DNA of 64,000 nt from CADBRN01 sp050944685 (GCA_050944685.1 JBMNRP010000002.1:1-64000); one strand, 5' to 3'. Positions 1 to 8,454 are shown, counted from the first letter of the stretch. A program made the numbers and translations. The notes: generated from the sequence alone by a model not told the origin.

Positions 1-126
1 CCCAGCGCATCCGGCTTCCTTCGGATCCCATCTCGCGATGGGCACCCTTGCCTTCGGCTATGTCCTTCCCACTACCGGGCGGACTCTGGACTTTCACCAG
101 CTAGGAACGTGCGCCGCCGGGCGCAC
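1..126 (-). mobile_element. Group II intron, 5' part (domain I), cut by window edge
   Basis: Read on the minus strand, the segment begins with GTGCGCCCGGC at 126 and continues through CTAGCTGGTGAAAGTCCAG and later CCGAAGGCAAGGG and CCGAAGGAAGCCGGATG. A GTGCG start and the GTGAAAGTCC and GAAGGAAGC segments are hallmarks of the 5' end and domain I of bacterial group II introns. The rest of the ribozyme and any intron-encoded reverse transcriptase would lie left of the window. The boundary at 126 sits 12 nt after the stem of a terminator hairpin, which is the usual target of group IIC introns. Identification is from recognised sequence signatures, not from a folded model. Confidence 0.75.
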
Positions 127-168
127 GAAACCAAAAATCCCTGCAAGTCTTGTAAATGACTTGCAGGG
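127..168 (-). terminator. Rho-independent terminator, probable group II intron target
   Basis: Inverted repeat CCCTGCAAGTC (139-149) and GACTTGCAGGG (158-168), an 11-bp stem with an 8-nt loop. On the minus strand it is followed by ATTTTTGG. The group II intron starts immediately downstream at 126. A near copy of this hairpin, without an intron, lies at 5845-5882. Confidence 0.75.
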
Positions 169-263
169 CTATAGTTATTTATATAATTGTTCTTATTCTT
201 ATTTTACTCAAATTCAACTTTGAATCTAATGCAAGCTATGAATCTGCTTCATTTTCGTTCTTA

Positions 264-293
264 AAGCGTATCTTTTTGATGCGCTTTTTCTTT
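264..293 (+). terminator. Terminator hairpin reading rightward
   Basis: AAGCGTATC (264-272) pairs with GATGCGCTT (278-286), nine pairs including one G-U, around a TTTTT loop, followed by a T-rich run. No plus-strand gene precedes it in the window, so it is probably a relic of a lost gene. Confidence 0.5.
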
Positions 294-440
294 CTCGTTC
301 ACCTCATTTCAAAGCTGGTGTACCCAGATTGTACCCAATTCTCACTGATCTGTTTCCCTACCAAGTCCCCACTGAATCACTAATTACATGATATAAAATA
401 AAAGTCGCGACTGCTTTATATTTATTTACTGATTAAGCAC

Positions 441-477
441 CCCAATCTCCTTGAACATTTCCTCTGGAAATGGCTGC
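441..477. repeat. Dispersed 37-bp repeat, copy A
   Basis: Contains CTTGAACATTTCCTCTGG followed by AAATGGCTGC, with the internal dyad CATTTCC/GGAAATG. It matches 5340-5376 at all but two positions and more loosely 6115-6150. On the minus strand the repeat could be the 3' end of a lost reading frame ending at a TAA near 438, but the protein is not recognisable. Confidence 0.8.
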
Positions 478-565
478 ACGTTTCAGATGAGCATTAATAA
501 ACAGTGGCATAAATATTTAAATATTCTTCAAGATAAGATCATATGATTTATATTAAATATCATCT

Positions 566-2305
566 TTATTCTTGTGCTAAAACATTAGCAAACTGACTTT
601 GATACAATTTTGCATAAAAACCATTTTTCGACAGTAGATCTTCATGTTTCCCGCGCTCAATAATCCTGCCATCCTTCATCACAAGAATCAGATCCGCATT
701 CTGTATGGTCGATAGCCGATGTGCCACAGTAAAAGAAGTTCTTCCTTCCATCAAAGCATCAAAGGCAGCCTGGATCTGCAGTTCTGTACGCGTATCAATT
801 GAGGATGTTGCCTCATCTAAAATCAGCATTTCCGGGCGGCACAGCATCACCCTGGCAATGCAAAGCAGCTGCTTCTCTCCTGCAGAAAGACTTTCATCAT
901 TAATTACCGTATCAAGTCCATGCGGCATCCGTTTGATAAACTCCCAGGCATGCGTCTTTTTTGCCGCATCGATAATCTCATCATCTGAAGCATCCTGTCT
1001 GCCAAATGCGATGTTCTCACGCACCGTACCATTCTTTAGCCATGTATCCTGCAGCACCATCCCATAGCATGCGCGCAGCGAGTGACGGCTGATGGATTGA
1101 ATATCCTGTCCGCTTACAGCAATTTTCCCCTGATCCGGCTCATAGAAACGCATCAAGAGATTGATAAATGTTGTCTTACCGCATCCTGTCGGTCCCACCA
1201 GTGCGATGGTCTGCCCAGGTTCCACTGAAAGATTGAAGTCCTCAATCAGTTTTTTCGATTTGTCATATGAGAAATACAAATGCGAAATCTCCACGCGGCC
1301 ATCCGCATGCGTCAGTGCATTGGCGCTGTCTTTGCTCTCCGGCAGTGCTTCCATCAGCCCGAAGATCCGATCAGCACAGGCCAGTGCATTCTGCAGTTCC
1401 GTAACGACAGAGCTTAAATCATTGAAGGGTTTCATATATTGATTGGCATATGTTAATAGAATTGTCAGACCGCCTACCGTCAGTGCTCCCGCTAGAATTC
1501 TTTGGGCTCCGATCAGCACAACAATTGCATAAATGAGATTGTTCACTGCTCGGGTGCAGGGATTCGTTAATGAACTATAAAATACCGCCAGAAGAGAATC
1601 CTTGCGCAATTGTTCATTGATAACTTCAAACCGTGCAGAGGCACGCTTTTCATAGCCAAAAGCCTGTACGGTTTTTTCCTGCGTCACCATCTCATTGATT
1701 AAAGCCGTCTGTTCACCCCGCTCCGCTGTCTGTTTGGTAAACAAGGTGTAAGAACGACCCGCAATGAATTTTGCCGCAAAAAACGAAAGCGGCGTCAGCA
1801 ATACGATTACGCAGGAGATTTCTATGTTGCGCATAAACATGAACACCAAAGTCGCACAGATTGTCACTACGGACACAAACAATTGTGTCGCTCCCAGCAG
1901 AAGACCATCTGACAGCTGATCTGCATCACCGATGACCCGCTGAACAATGTCTCCAGCCGCATGCTGATCAAGATATGAAAGTGGAAGACTCTGAATCTGG
2001 CGAATCGCACGTCTGCGAATATCCGCAATGGTACGATATACCAGCTGATTATTGAAAAGATTCATCAGCCAGGATGCCAGAGCCGCAATTGCTACCACCA
2101 ACGCAATTTTCCAAAGATATCCGATTACGTAGGGAAAGTTCACCTGCCCCCTGGCAAGAATACCGTCGATCGCATCCCCAAATAGCACCGGCACATACAG
2201 CATGGCAATCGAAGATACTGCCGCCGTAATAAAGCTTCCTACCGCCAGCCAGCGATGTTCTCCAACAGCCTTCAATACTTTATTTATTGTTCTGTTTTCA
2301 TTCAT
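566..2305 (-). CDS. ABC exporter half-transporter, subunit with functional Walker B
   Basis: Membrane-spanning ABC exporter subunit of 579 residues: a six-helix transmembrane domain (about 15-310) fused to an ATPase domain. Walker A is GPTGCGKTT (about 373), the signature is the deviant LSAGEKQ (about 475), Walker B LILDEATSS has its catalytic Glu (about 495), and the H-loop His is present (TVAHRLS, about 528). Its ATG overlaps the stop of the upstream ABC gene by ATGA (2302-2305), so the two are translationally coupled and very likely form a heterodimer of the BmrC/BmrD or TM287/288 type. The transported substrate cannot be told from sequence; multidrug or peptide export is common for this class. 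The divergent LysR gene is a likely regulator. Confidence 0.93.
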   Translation of the reverse strand: MNENRTINKVLKAVGEHRWLAVGSFITAAVSSIAMLYVPVLFGDAIDGILARGQVNFPYVIGYLWKIALVVAIAALASWLMNLFNNQLVYRTIADIRRRAIRQIQSLPLSYLDQHAAGDIVQRVIGDADQLSDGLLLGATQLFVSVVTICATLVFMFMRNIEISCVIVLLTPLSFFAAKFIAGRSYTLFTKQTAERGEQTALINEMVTQEKTVQAFGYEKRASARFEVINEQLRKDSLLAVFYSSLTNPCTRAVNNLIYAIVVLIGAQRILAGALTVGGLTILLTYANQYMKPFNDLSSVVTELQNALACADRIFGLMEALPESKDSANALTHADGRVEISHLYFSYDKSKKLIEDFNLSVEPGQTIALVGPTGCGKTTFINLLMRFYEPDQGKIAVSGQDIQSISRHSLRACYGMVLQDTWLKNGTVRENIAFGRQDASDDEIIDAAKKTHAWEFIKRMPHGLDTVINDESLSAGEKQLLCIARVMLCRPEMLILDEATSSIDTRTELQIQAAFDALMEGRTSFTVAHRLSTIQNADLILVMKDGRIIERGKHEDLLSKNGFYAKLYQSQFANVLAQE

Positions 2306-4005
2306 GACTTAACCCCCTGAGATGCACAAATCTCCTGGTATACACTGCATGTTTTCAGCAATTCCTGATGTGTCCCTTTGCCGACAATCTTCCCATCCTG
2401 CAGGACAAGAATGCATCTGCAATGCATCAGAGAAGAAGCCCTTTGTGATACCATCCAGACCATCTTATCCTTCTCTTCTCTGGCTAAAGCCATACGCAGT
2501 GCGGCTTCCGTCGCAAAGTCCAGTGCACTGGCAGAATCATCCAGGATCAGAATCGGCGTATTGCACACCAATGCTCTGGCAATGGTCAGACGCTGTCGCT
2601 GTCCCCCGGAAAGATTGCGGCCGTTCTGCTCAATCATACCGTCCAGTCCGCCTTTAGCGGTCAGGACTGAATCAGCCTGAGCAATCCTCACAGCCCGCAG
2701 CAGTTCCTCATCTTCAGCGTCAGGCTTTCCAAGCTTCAGGTTTTCACGAATCGTGCCTGCAAACAACATTGGCTTCTGCGGCACAATGCTGACAAGCTGG
2801 CGCAGTGCTTCTTTGCTGAAAGAGCGGATATCCCTGCCATCAATCGTCAGCGAACCTCCAGAAATATCATAAAATCTGCCTATCAGCTGAACCAGGCTCG
2901 ACTTGCCCGCACCGGTACCGCCGATTACACCGATCGTCTCGCCCTGATGTGCATCACAGCAGATATCATCCAATACTAGTTCGCCACCATCTTCATAACG
3001 CATGGAAACATGATCGAAAACAACTTCATGACCCTCTGCTTTCTCATCGCCATAATCCATTCCTTTTTTCAATGCCAGCACGTCTTCAATGCGTCTGCCG
3101 CACGCCAAAGCACGATTGATCGTAATCATGAGACTTGCAAATTTGATGAGTTCCACCACAATCTGCGCCATGTAGTTGTACAATGCGACAACGTCTCCCT
3201 GCAGCAGAGCACCGCTGTTCACGCGCAAGGCACCGACATACACGAGTACGATTGTCGCTATCTGGATCATGAAATATGTCAGAGGATTCAACAGTGCTGA
3301 TAGCCGACCAACCTTCTCGTTCATCCGCGTCAGTGCTTCGTTCACTGCGTCGTATTCTGCGACTTCCTGTTTTTCTTTTCCAAAAGCTCTGATGACCCTG
3401 ACACCGGTCAGATTCTCTCGCGTCTTCAGCGTCAAACGATCCAGTTCCTTCTGGCTTCTGGTATAGAGCGGAATACTTTTCATCATAATTAGAAAGATTA
3501 CCAGTGCCAACAGCGGTATGACAGCCGCAAAGACAAGGCCTGCCTTCACATCCACAATAAAAGCCATTACGCATGCTCCGAGGACAATAAACGGACTGCG
3601 CAGTACAAGTCTAAGGGCCAGATTCAAACCATTCTGGACCATGTTAATATCACTGGTCATACGCGTGATAAGTGTATCCGCGCCAACCTCATCCAGCGTG
3701 TGGTATGACAATGACTGAATATGATCAAATAAAGCCTGTCTGAGATCGCATGCTGTCCCTGTTGCTACCTTTGCAGCAAAATATTGAGCAACGATAGAAA
3801 AGACGAGTCCCAGAACACACAGCCCTAAGAGTTCAGCGAAATAAACAAATATCATCCGCATATCTTTTGACGCAATACCTTTATTGATCACAAGTGCCAC
3901 GATCATTGGAACAGCCAGATCCATACATGCTTCAAGGAGCTTGAACAGCGGTGCCAGAATTGCTTCACGTTGATATGATTTTACAAAATCCCTGATTTTA
4001 CGCAT
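2302..4005 (-). CDS. ABC exporter half-transporter, subunit with degenerate ATPase site
   Basis: Partner subunit, 567 residues from the ATG at 4005, which has GGAG six bases upstream; an in-frame TTG at 4023 is less likely. A transmembrane domain is followed by an ATPase domain with Walker A GGTGAGKSS (about 362) and an intact signature LSGGQRQR (about 465). Walker B reads LILDDSASALD, so the catalytic Glu is Asp, and the H-loop His is Gln (MVSQRAS). These changes, paired with the deviant LSAGE signature of the other subunit, give exactly one degenerate and one intact composite ATP site, as known for heterodimeric exporters. It is the first gene of the pair, with an inverted repeat upstream at 4061-4085. 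Confidence 0.93.
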   Translation of the reverse strand: MRKIRDFVKSYQREAILAPLFKLLEACMDLAVPMIVALVINKGIASKDMRMIFVYFAELLGLCVLGLVFSIVAQYFAAKVATGTACDLRQALFDHIQSLSYHTLDEVGADTLITRMTSDINMVQNGLNLALRLVLRSPFIVLGACVMAFIVDVKAGLVFAAVIPLLALVIFLIMMKSIPLYTRSQKELDRLTLKTRENLTGVRVIRAFGKEKQEVAEYDAVNEALTRMNEKVGRLSALLNPLTYFMIQIATIVLVYVGALRVNSGALLQGDVVALYNYMAQIVVELIKFASLMITINRALACGRRIEDVLALKKGMDYGDEKAEGHEVVFDHVSMRYEDGGELVLDDICCDAHQGETIGVIGGTGAGKSSLVQLIGRFYDISGGSLTIDGRDIRSFSKEALRQLVSIVPQKPMLFAGTIRENLKLGKPDAEDEELLRAVRIAQADSVLTAKGGLDGMIEQNGRNLSGGQRQRLTIARALVCNTPILILDDSASALDFATEAALRMALAREEKDKMVWMVSQRASSLMHCRCILVLQDGKIVGKGTHQELLKTCSVYQEICASQGVKS

Positions 4006-4060
4006 AAATATCTCCAATTTCAAAAATCGAGTACTTTAAGGCTCTTTGCTGATCTAAGAA

Positions 4061-4085
4061 AGGAATATAGATGCTCTATATTCCT
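4061..4085 (-). promoter_or_regulatory. Perfect 11-bp inverted repeat upstream of the ABC genes
   Basis: AGGAATATAGA (4061-4071), TGC, TCTATATTCCT (4075-4085). It lies 55 bp before the first ABC start codon, between the ABC pair and the divergent LysR gene. It could be an operator (the ATA-N7-TAT core suits a dimeric regulator) or an mRNA leader hairpin. Confidence 0.55.
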
Positions 4086-4288
4086 AGGAAATTAACCAGC
4101 ATAGACATGCACTGACTTCCAATTAGTCCTTGCATATTTTTCTTGTATACTTCATCTATAAAGTAAACAAATGCGGATGATTGGCTGTATTACCACAGTG
4201 GAAAAATTTATCTATCATTTTTCCCTGGCATAGAGTAACATGGAAACAAATATATGAATAATATTTATTTCCTTATGAGGTATATGAT

Positions 4289-5173
4289 ATGGATATACAT
4301 CAGTTGCAATATTTCATTGCTGTGGTTGAAGAAGGAACAATTTCTGCAGCCGCACGTAAACTCAACATTTCACAGCCTCCTCTTTCAACGCAAATCCGAC
4401 TACTCGAAACCGAACTTGGGACCAAACTATTCGTGCGTGGCGCACGCCAGATCACGCTGACTCCAGCCGGGCGTACACTTTATCAGTATGCACTTGAAAT
4501 GACTGATATCGAGCGCCAGGCAATTGAAGAAATTCGTGAGATGAGCACCGGCGGAACAGGCACTGTGCGCGTCGGCTGTATCTCATCCTCCCACGTACCA
4601 GAGATATATGATGGATTCTATCGTTTCCACGAAAAATATCCGCTTGTCCGTTTCAAAATATCCGAAGGCAATACATTTGAACTGGAAGACATGCTCGCAC
4701 GAAACGAACTGGAGATGGCATTTGTTCGCACACCTGAAAATTTCAAAAATGTACGGCGTCTTACGATCCGCCATGATCCGATGATGGCGGCTGGAAGAAA
4801 TGATTTTTTCAGAGATATTCCTTCCCGGAAAAAGCTGACCCTTCGAGATCTTACTGACTGTCCGATCATTCTTTACAAGCGCTGGGAACGTACAATTCGC
4901 GACAGCTATGCACTCCTTAAGGTTGATCCGCAGATCATCTGTGTTGCTGATGACATCCGCACATGCTTGTTATGGGCAGAACACGGCCTTGGGATCATTA
5001 TTTCTCCGATGCAGAACATCCATGGACACCCTGGCCTCACTCGACGGACTCTTGCAGAGCCTTCTCTCGAATCATCACTTGAGCTGGTGATCCGCAAAGA
5101 TGAATACATTTCCTCGAACGCAGATGCACTTTTTAATGTCTTCTATGAACTGTATGGGGAAAACCAATCATAA
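4289..5173 (+). CDS. LysR-family transcriptional regulator
   Basis: 294 residues, the normal length for the family. The N-terminal winged helix-turn-helix (about 1-60, with AVVEEGTISAAARKLNISQPPLS) is followed by a LysR substrate-binding domain with the usual VGCISSS start near residue 93. It is transcribed divergently from the ABC exporter pair across a 283-bp gap that contains a perfect dyad, so it most likely controls that pair. The ATG at 4289 has GAGG nine bases upstream. The inducer is unknown. Confidence 0.92.
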   Translation: MDIHQLQYFIAVVEEGTISAAARKLNISQPPLSTQIRLLETELGTKLFVRGARQITLTPAGRTLYQYALEMTDIERQAIEEIREMSTGGTGTVRVGCISSSHVPEIYDGFYRFHEKYPLVRFKISEGNTFELEDMLARNELEMAFVRTPENFKNVRRLTIRHDPMMAAGRNDFFRDIPSRKKLTLRDLTDCPIILYKRWERTIRDSYALLKVDPQIICVADDIRTCLLWAEHGLGIIISPMQNIHGHPGLTRRTLAEPSLESSLELVIRKDEYISSNADALFNVFYELYGENQS

Positions 5174-5290
5174 GACAAATTAGACAAATTAAAAATGTAG
5201 AAAGAGACAGAGGATCACATCTTCAGAAACATTAAAAAACGCAATAAAAAATGAAGTCCCAAAAACTCAGAATTATTGTTTCTACTGTGC

Positions 5291-5327
5291 GAGAAGTGTC
5301 TTTGTAATACAAAGACATACCTCGCTC
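5291..5327. repeat. 37-bp near-perfect palindrome
   Basis: GCGAG, 3 nt, TGTCTTTGTA (5299-5308), A, TACAAAGACA (5310-5319), 3 nt, CTCGC. There is essentially no loop, so cruciform formation or a dimeric binding site is more natural than an RNA terminator. It directly precedes repeat copy B. Confidence 0.75.
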
Positions 5328-5339
5328 GTTGGGAAACGT

Positions 5340-5376
5340 CCCAATCCTCTTGAACATTTCCTCTGGAAATGGCTGC
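5340..5376. repeat. Dispersed 37-bp repeat, copy B
   Basis: Nearly identical to 441-477 (CTTGAACATTTCCTCTGG then AAATGGCTGC). Copies A and B bracket the ABC-LysR module. Confidence 0.8.
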
Positions 5377-5515
5377 GAATTCATGCTGAACGCTAAAATT
5401 CTGATCTCTTTCGAATCAAATTTATCTTTGATGGCTTACGCCTCAATTTATTACCACACGCACTTTGTTCCTGAATTTCCTGCATTTCATTCGGATCTTC
5501 TTTCTTTCGGGCATG

Positions 5516-5555
5516 AAAAAAGACCGATATTCTTCTCTCGAAAAACAATCGGTCT
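5516..5555 (-). terminator. Minus-strand terminator hairpin
   Basis: AGACCGAT (5521-5528) and ATCGGTCT (5548-5555) with a 19-nt loop; on the minus strand the stem is followed by six T. No gene reads into it closely. Confidence 0.6.
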
Positions 5556-5833
5556 GTATTAACTGATATATGCATTAACGGAAGTACTTATTTATTACTT
5601 TTATCTCTACATGATGATGAATCGAATTTTCTTCACCTATGTGTTTATACTTTTCATGACTGGTGGCTCCACTGCACCGGGATATTCAATACTTACGAAA
5701 ATCATATCAACTTGACTAATAAGATTTTTAAAGCTTTTCTTATGGAGATACTTCTTATGCTGCATAAATAATGCGATATCTATATTTGATTGCATCAATT
5801 ATTCCGGTTCGAAATAAAAAATCTGTACCCAAC

Positions 5834-5882
5834 GAAAACAAAAAATCCCTGCAAGTCCGATGAATTCCAGACTTGCAGGGAT
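5834..5882 (-). terminator. Terminator hairpin, intron-free near copy of 127-168
   Basis: ATCCCTGCAAGTC (5845-5857) and GACTTGCAGGGAT (5870-5882), a 13-bp stem, followed on the minus strand by TTTTTTGTTTTC. The core stem CCCTGCAAGTC is identical to the hairpin at the left edge, and both sit near TTTGAAATGA and GTACCCA words. Confidence 0.7.
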
Positions 5883-6114
5883 TCGTGTTTTTATTCGAAT
5901 TCCACAAGTTGCCTTCATTTCAAAGCAAATTTGTATTGGAGATTTCGATAAATTTGCATTTCTATGTACCCAATTATCCTACGTATATTGTGTTACCTTT
6001 CTCCTGTTATCATTACATTATCACGCCAAAGTTATCGCAGTCAATAATTCAATCTAAATATACCAGACAATTGACCGTACATATTATGATTCGTGCTAAT
6101 ACAACATTACAACA

Positions 6115-6150
6115 CCCCATCTCCTTGAACATTATATCCAGAAATGGCTG
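6115..6150. repeat. Dispersed repeat, copy C (diverged)
   Basis: CCCCATCTCCTTGAACATT then a diverged middle and GAAATGGCTG. It matches copies A and B less well, consistent with an older copy. Confidence 0.65.
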
Positions 6151-6164
6151 TTCATTCTGTGAAC

Positions 6165-6196
6165 ATAAAAAATCCGGATCACTTTGGATTCGGATT
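6165..6196 (-). terminator. Terminator of the redox operon
   Basis: Minus-strand AATCCG...CGGATT stem (6171-6176 with 6191-6196) followed by TTTTTTATG, 50 bases after the last gene of the operon. Confidence 0.6.
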
Positions 6197-6246
6197 CTTC
6201 TTTGAAACGTACATTGACATGTTCTTTTGTCTGATGACTTATTTAT

Positions 6247-7374
6247 TTAATTTTCAAATTCTTCAGCAACCCGCTCCAGCAGCTTCCGAATCTCAAGATG
6301 TTGCGGGCATACTCTTTCACATCCGCCGCACTTGATGCAGTCACTTGCCCTGCCGCTGTCCTGGGTTGTCAGAACATTGTTGTAGTAATAGTCCATGTTC
6401 CAGTTATGAAAAACACTTTTCGAGTTCAGGCAGGCAAAGAGGTCCGGAATGCGGATGTGCTTCGGACAGTGATTCTCCTCAACACAGTAATGGCAGGCCG
6501 TACACGGAATCATATTGAGGCCGCGGAATACCTTGTTGACCTTCTTAACCGCTTCCATTTCCTTCTCATTCAGCGGCTGGAAATTCTGCATGTAGGAAAC
6601 ATTGTCCTTCATCTGGTCCATACTGCTCATGCCGGACAGCACGATCCGGATGCCGTCAAATCCTGCAGCGAAGCGGATGGCATAGCTGGCATTGGAGCCG
6701 CCGTGCAGATCATCGAGAATCTTCTGTGCCTCTCCCGGCAGATTGACAAGGCTGCCGCCCTTGACCGGCTCCATGACAATCACCGGCTTGTTGTGTTTCC
6801 GTGCCACTTCCAGGACCTTTCCGCTCTCTACGGAAGGATCGTCGTAGTCGAGATAGTTGAACTGGATCTGGACGATCTCAATCTGCGGATATTCTGTGAG
6901 GATCTGATCCAGGACAGCTGCTTTGTCATGGAACGAAATGCCGACATGGCGAACCTTTCCCTCGCTCTTTAAGGCAAAAGCGGTCTCATAGGCACGGCAC
7001 CTCTTGAACTTCTCAAATTCTCTCGCATTCTGCGCATGCATCAGATAGAAGTCAAAGTAGTCGACACCGGTGCATTCGAGCTGCTTTGCAAACAGCGGGC
7101 GGATATCCTCTTCTTTGTTGAAGTAGGCTCCGGTCAGCTTATCAGTCAGGATGAACCGGTCTCTTGGATAGCGGCGGACAATCCCATCCCGGATCGCCAG
7201 CTCGGATAAACCGTCGAGATAGCCGTGGGCTGTATCGAAATAATTAAAGCCATGATCCAGATAATAGTCCACCATGGCATTGAACTCATCAATATCAACC
7301 CTGCCGTCTTTCATCGGCAGGCGCATGCAGCCGAAGCCGAAACTCGTGTGAATCTCAGGGAATGAGTTGTCCAT
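6247..7374 (-). CDS. Aldo/keto reductase with C-terminal ferredoxin domain
   Basis: 375-residue cytoplasmic oxidoreductase. Residues 1 to about 280 form an aldo/keto reductase barrel with the expected tetrad: Asp and Tyr in YFDTAHGY, Lys in LTDKLT, His in LMHAQN. The C-terminus carries two iron-sulfur motifs, CTACHYCVEENHCPK and CIKCGGCERVCPQ, as in the ferredoxin-type aldo/keto reductases common in anaerobes. It is the last gene of the redox operon, 20 bp after the acetyltransferase gene. The iron-sulfur domain suggests electron exchange with ferredoxin or with the flavodoxins encoded upstream; the substrate is unknown. Confidence 0.9.
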   Translation of the reverse strand: MDNSFPEIHTSFGFGCMRLPMKDGRVDIDEFNAMVDYYLDHGFNYFDTAHGYLDGLSELAIRDGIVRRYPRDRFILTDKLTGAYFNKEEDIRPLFAKQLECTGVDYFDFYLMHAQNAREFEKFKRCRAYETAFALKSEGKVRHVGISFHDKAAVLDQILTEYPQIEIVQIQFNYLDYDDPSVESGKVLEVARKHNKPVIVMEPVKGGSLVNLPGEAQKILDDLHGGSNASYAIRFAAGFDGIRIVLSGMSSMDQMKDNVSYMQNFQPLNEKEMEAVKKVNKVFRGLNMIPCTACHYCVEENHCPKHIRIPDLFACLNSKSVFHNWNMDYYYNNVLTTQDSGRASDCIKCGGCERVCPQHLEIRKLLERVAEEFEN

Positions 7375-7394
7375 AGTACAGTCTTTCCTTTCTG

Positions 7395-7952
7395 TTAGTT
7401 TATTGTCTTAATTACTCGTGCTGGCGAGCCTACCGCCACCGCGTTGTCAGGGACATCTTTCGTTACCACAGCACCTGATCCGATAATGGCATTCTCACCA
7501 ATCGTAACACCTGGCAGAATGATTGCTCTGGCACCAATCCAGGCATTTTTCTTGATATGAATTTCCTTTGTTTTTACAACACGGATATTCTTCGGCTCAT
7601 GATTCACCGTTAATATAGCAACTTCCGGCCCCATCATTACGCCGTCATCAATCGTTACACTTCCTAAAGACATCACTGTCAGACCATGATTGGCAAATAC
7701 GTTTTTGCCCAAGAAAATCCGGCTTGCACAGTCAATATGAAACGGCGGTGTGAAAAATGTGCCTTCCGGCACTCCGGCCATCAGCAGCTGTTTTTCCAAA
7801 TCCACGATTCGATCATGATCATTAGGATCTGTCTGATTAATTAAAAAATTTATATGGCCTGCGCGGTTCATCTCACCATGCACTTCTTTCAGATAATCCG
7901 GATCATGAATATTGTAAGCCATGCCATTACGAATATTTTCAAAAACGCCCAT
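7395..7952 (-). CDS. Sugar O-acetyltransferase, maltose/galactoside acetyltransferase family
   Basis: 185 residues, the usual length of the MAA/LacA family. The N-terminal maltose-acetyltransferase domain precedes a left-handed beta-helix of hexapeptide repeats (IGENAIIGSGAVVTKDVP). The active-site His is in TVNHEP. It transfers acetyl groups from acetyl-CoA to sugars or similar acceptors. It sits 20 bp after the cyclophilin-like gene in the redox operon; a direct role in redox chemistry is not obvious, and it may detoxify or tag the operon's substrate. Confidence 0.9.
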   Translation of the reverse strand: MGVFENIRNGMAYNIHDPDYLKEVHGEMNRAGHINFLINQTDPNDHDRIVDLEKQLLMAGVPEGTFFTPPFHIDCASRIFLGKNVFANHGLTVMSLGSVTIDDGVMMGPEVAILTVNHEPKNIRVVKTKEIHIKKNAWIGARAIILPGVTIGENAIIGSGAVVTKDVPDNAVAVGSPARVIKTIN

Positions 7953-7972
7953 CTCTATACCTCTTTACTTTA

Positions 7973-8338
7973 TTAAGACTCCGCGGATTGAATTGTCACC
8001 TGAACGGATGAACCTAATTTTCTGAATTCATTCAGATCCGAAGTAACCCTTCCGATGCGTATCAAATCTGTTTGCGATGATCGATCATCCTTGGCAAAGA
8101 AGACAGCCAGTGATTTCCCCGCTGTATAGTAAGTTACATCCCCGTTCTGATATGTCGGAATCTTAGACCCATCTTCATGCAGAGGCTGAATCACACCATA
8201 ATATTCACGATCATCCCAGTTGTTCATTGTCAGCTTCATCGGCAGTAACGCAAGAAAATCCTTTGCCGTCTGAGAGCTGTCATCAATTTCCAGCTGAATA
8301 ACTGTATTCCTGCTGATCATATCAACCTTAACCATCAT
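7973..8338 (-). CDS. Cyclophilin-like fold protein
   Basis: 121 residues matching the small bacterial cyclophilin-like domain: N-terminal strands with IQLEIDDSSQTAKDFLALLP and the YGVIQPL and YTAGKSLAVFF segments. The fold is recognised; prolyl-isomerase activity is not assured. ATG at 8338 with GAGGAAG upstream. Homologues are often encoded next to flavodoxins in gut Firmicutes, as here. No signal peptide, so cytoplasmic. Confidence 0.8.
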   Translation of the reverse strand: MMVKVDMISRNTVIQLEIDDSSQTAKDFLALLPMKLTMNNWDDREYYGVIQPLHEDGSKIPTYQNGDVTYYTAGKSLAVFFAKDDRSSQTDLIRIGRVTSDLNEFRKLGSSVQVTIQSAES

Positions 8339-8454
8339 TTTTTCTTCCTCTTATGCCGGTATATTCAAACTGATGCTTTTTCTACATACAGGCTTCATCA
8401 TTCAGAAATTTCTTTTACAGAAATAACAAGTAATTCACCTTATACTGCAGCATC

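Larger units (their letters stand above)
169..565. other. Gene-free accessory DNA
   Basis: No credible coding region. The stretch is AT-rich, holds the hairpin at 264-293, a repeated GTACCCA word near 318-337, and copy A of the dispersed repeat (441-477). The pieces resemble eroded ends of mobile-element genes, but none can be named. Confidence 0.6.
5174..6246. other. Gene-free, hairpin-rich stretch
   Basis: About 1.07 kb with no supportable coding region; the short open frames lack ribosome-binding sites and family resemblance. It contains a long palindrome (5291-5327), repeat copies B and C, and three minus-strand terminator hairpins. GTACCCA words recur near 5825 and 5966. It looks like a scar of mobile DNA. 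Confidence 0.65.

Noticed and set aside
5329..6335. Several short open frames in the gene-free stretch
   Set aside because: They overlap hairpins and repeats, lack start signals and resemble nothing.
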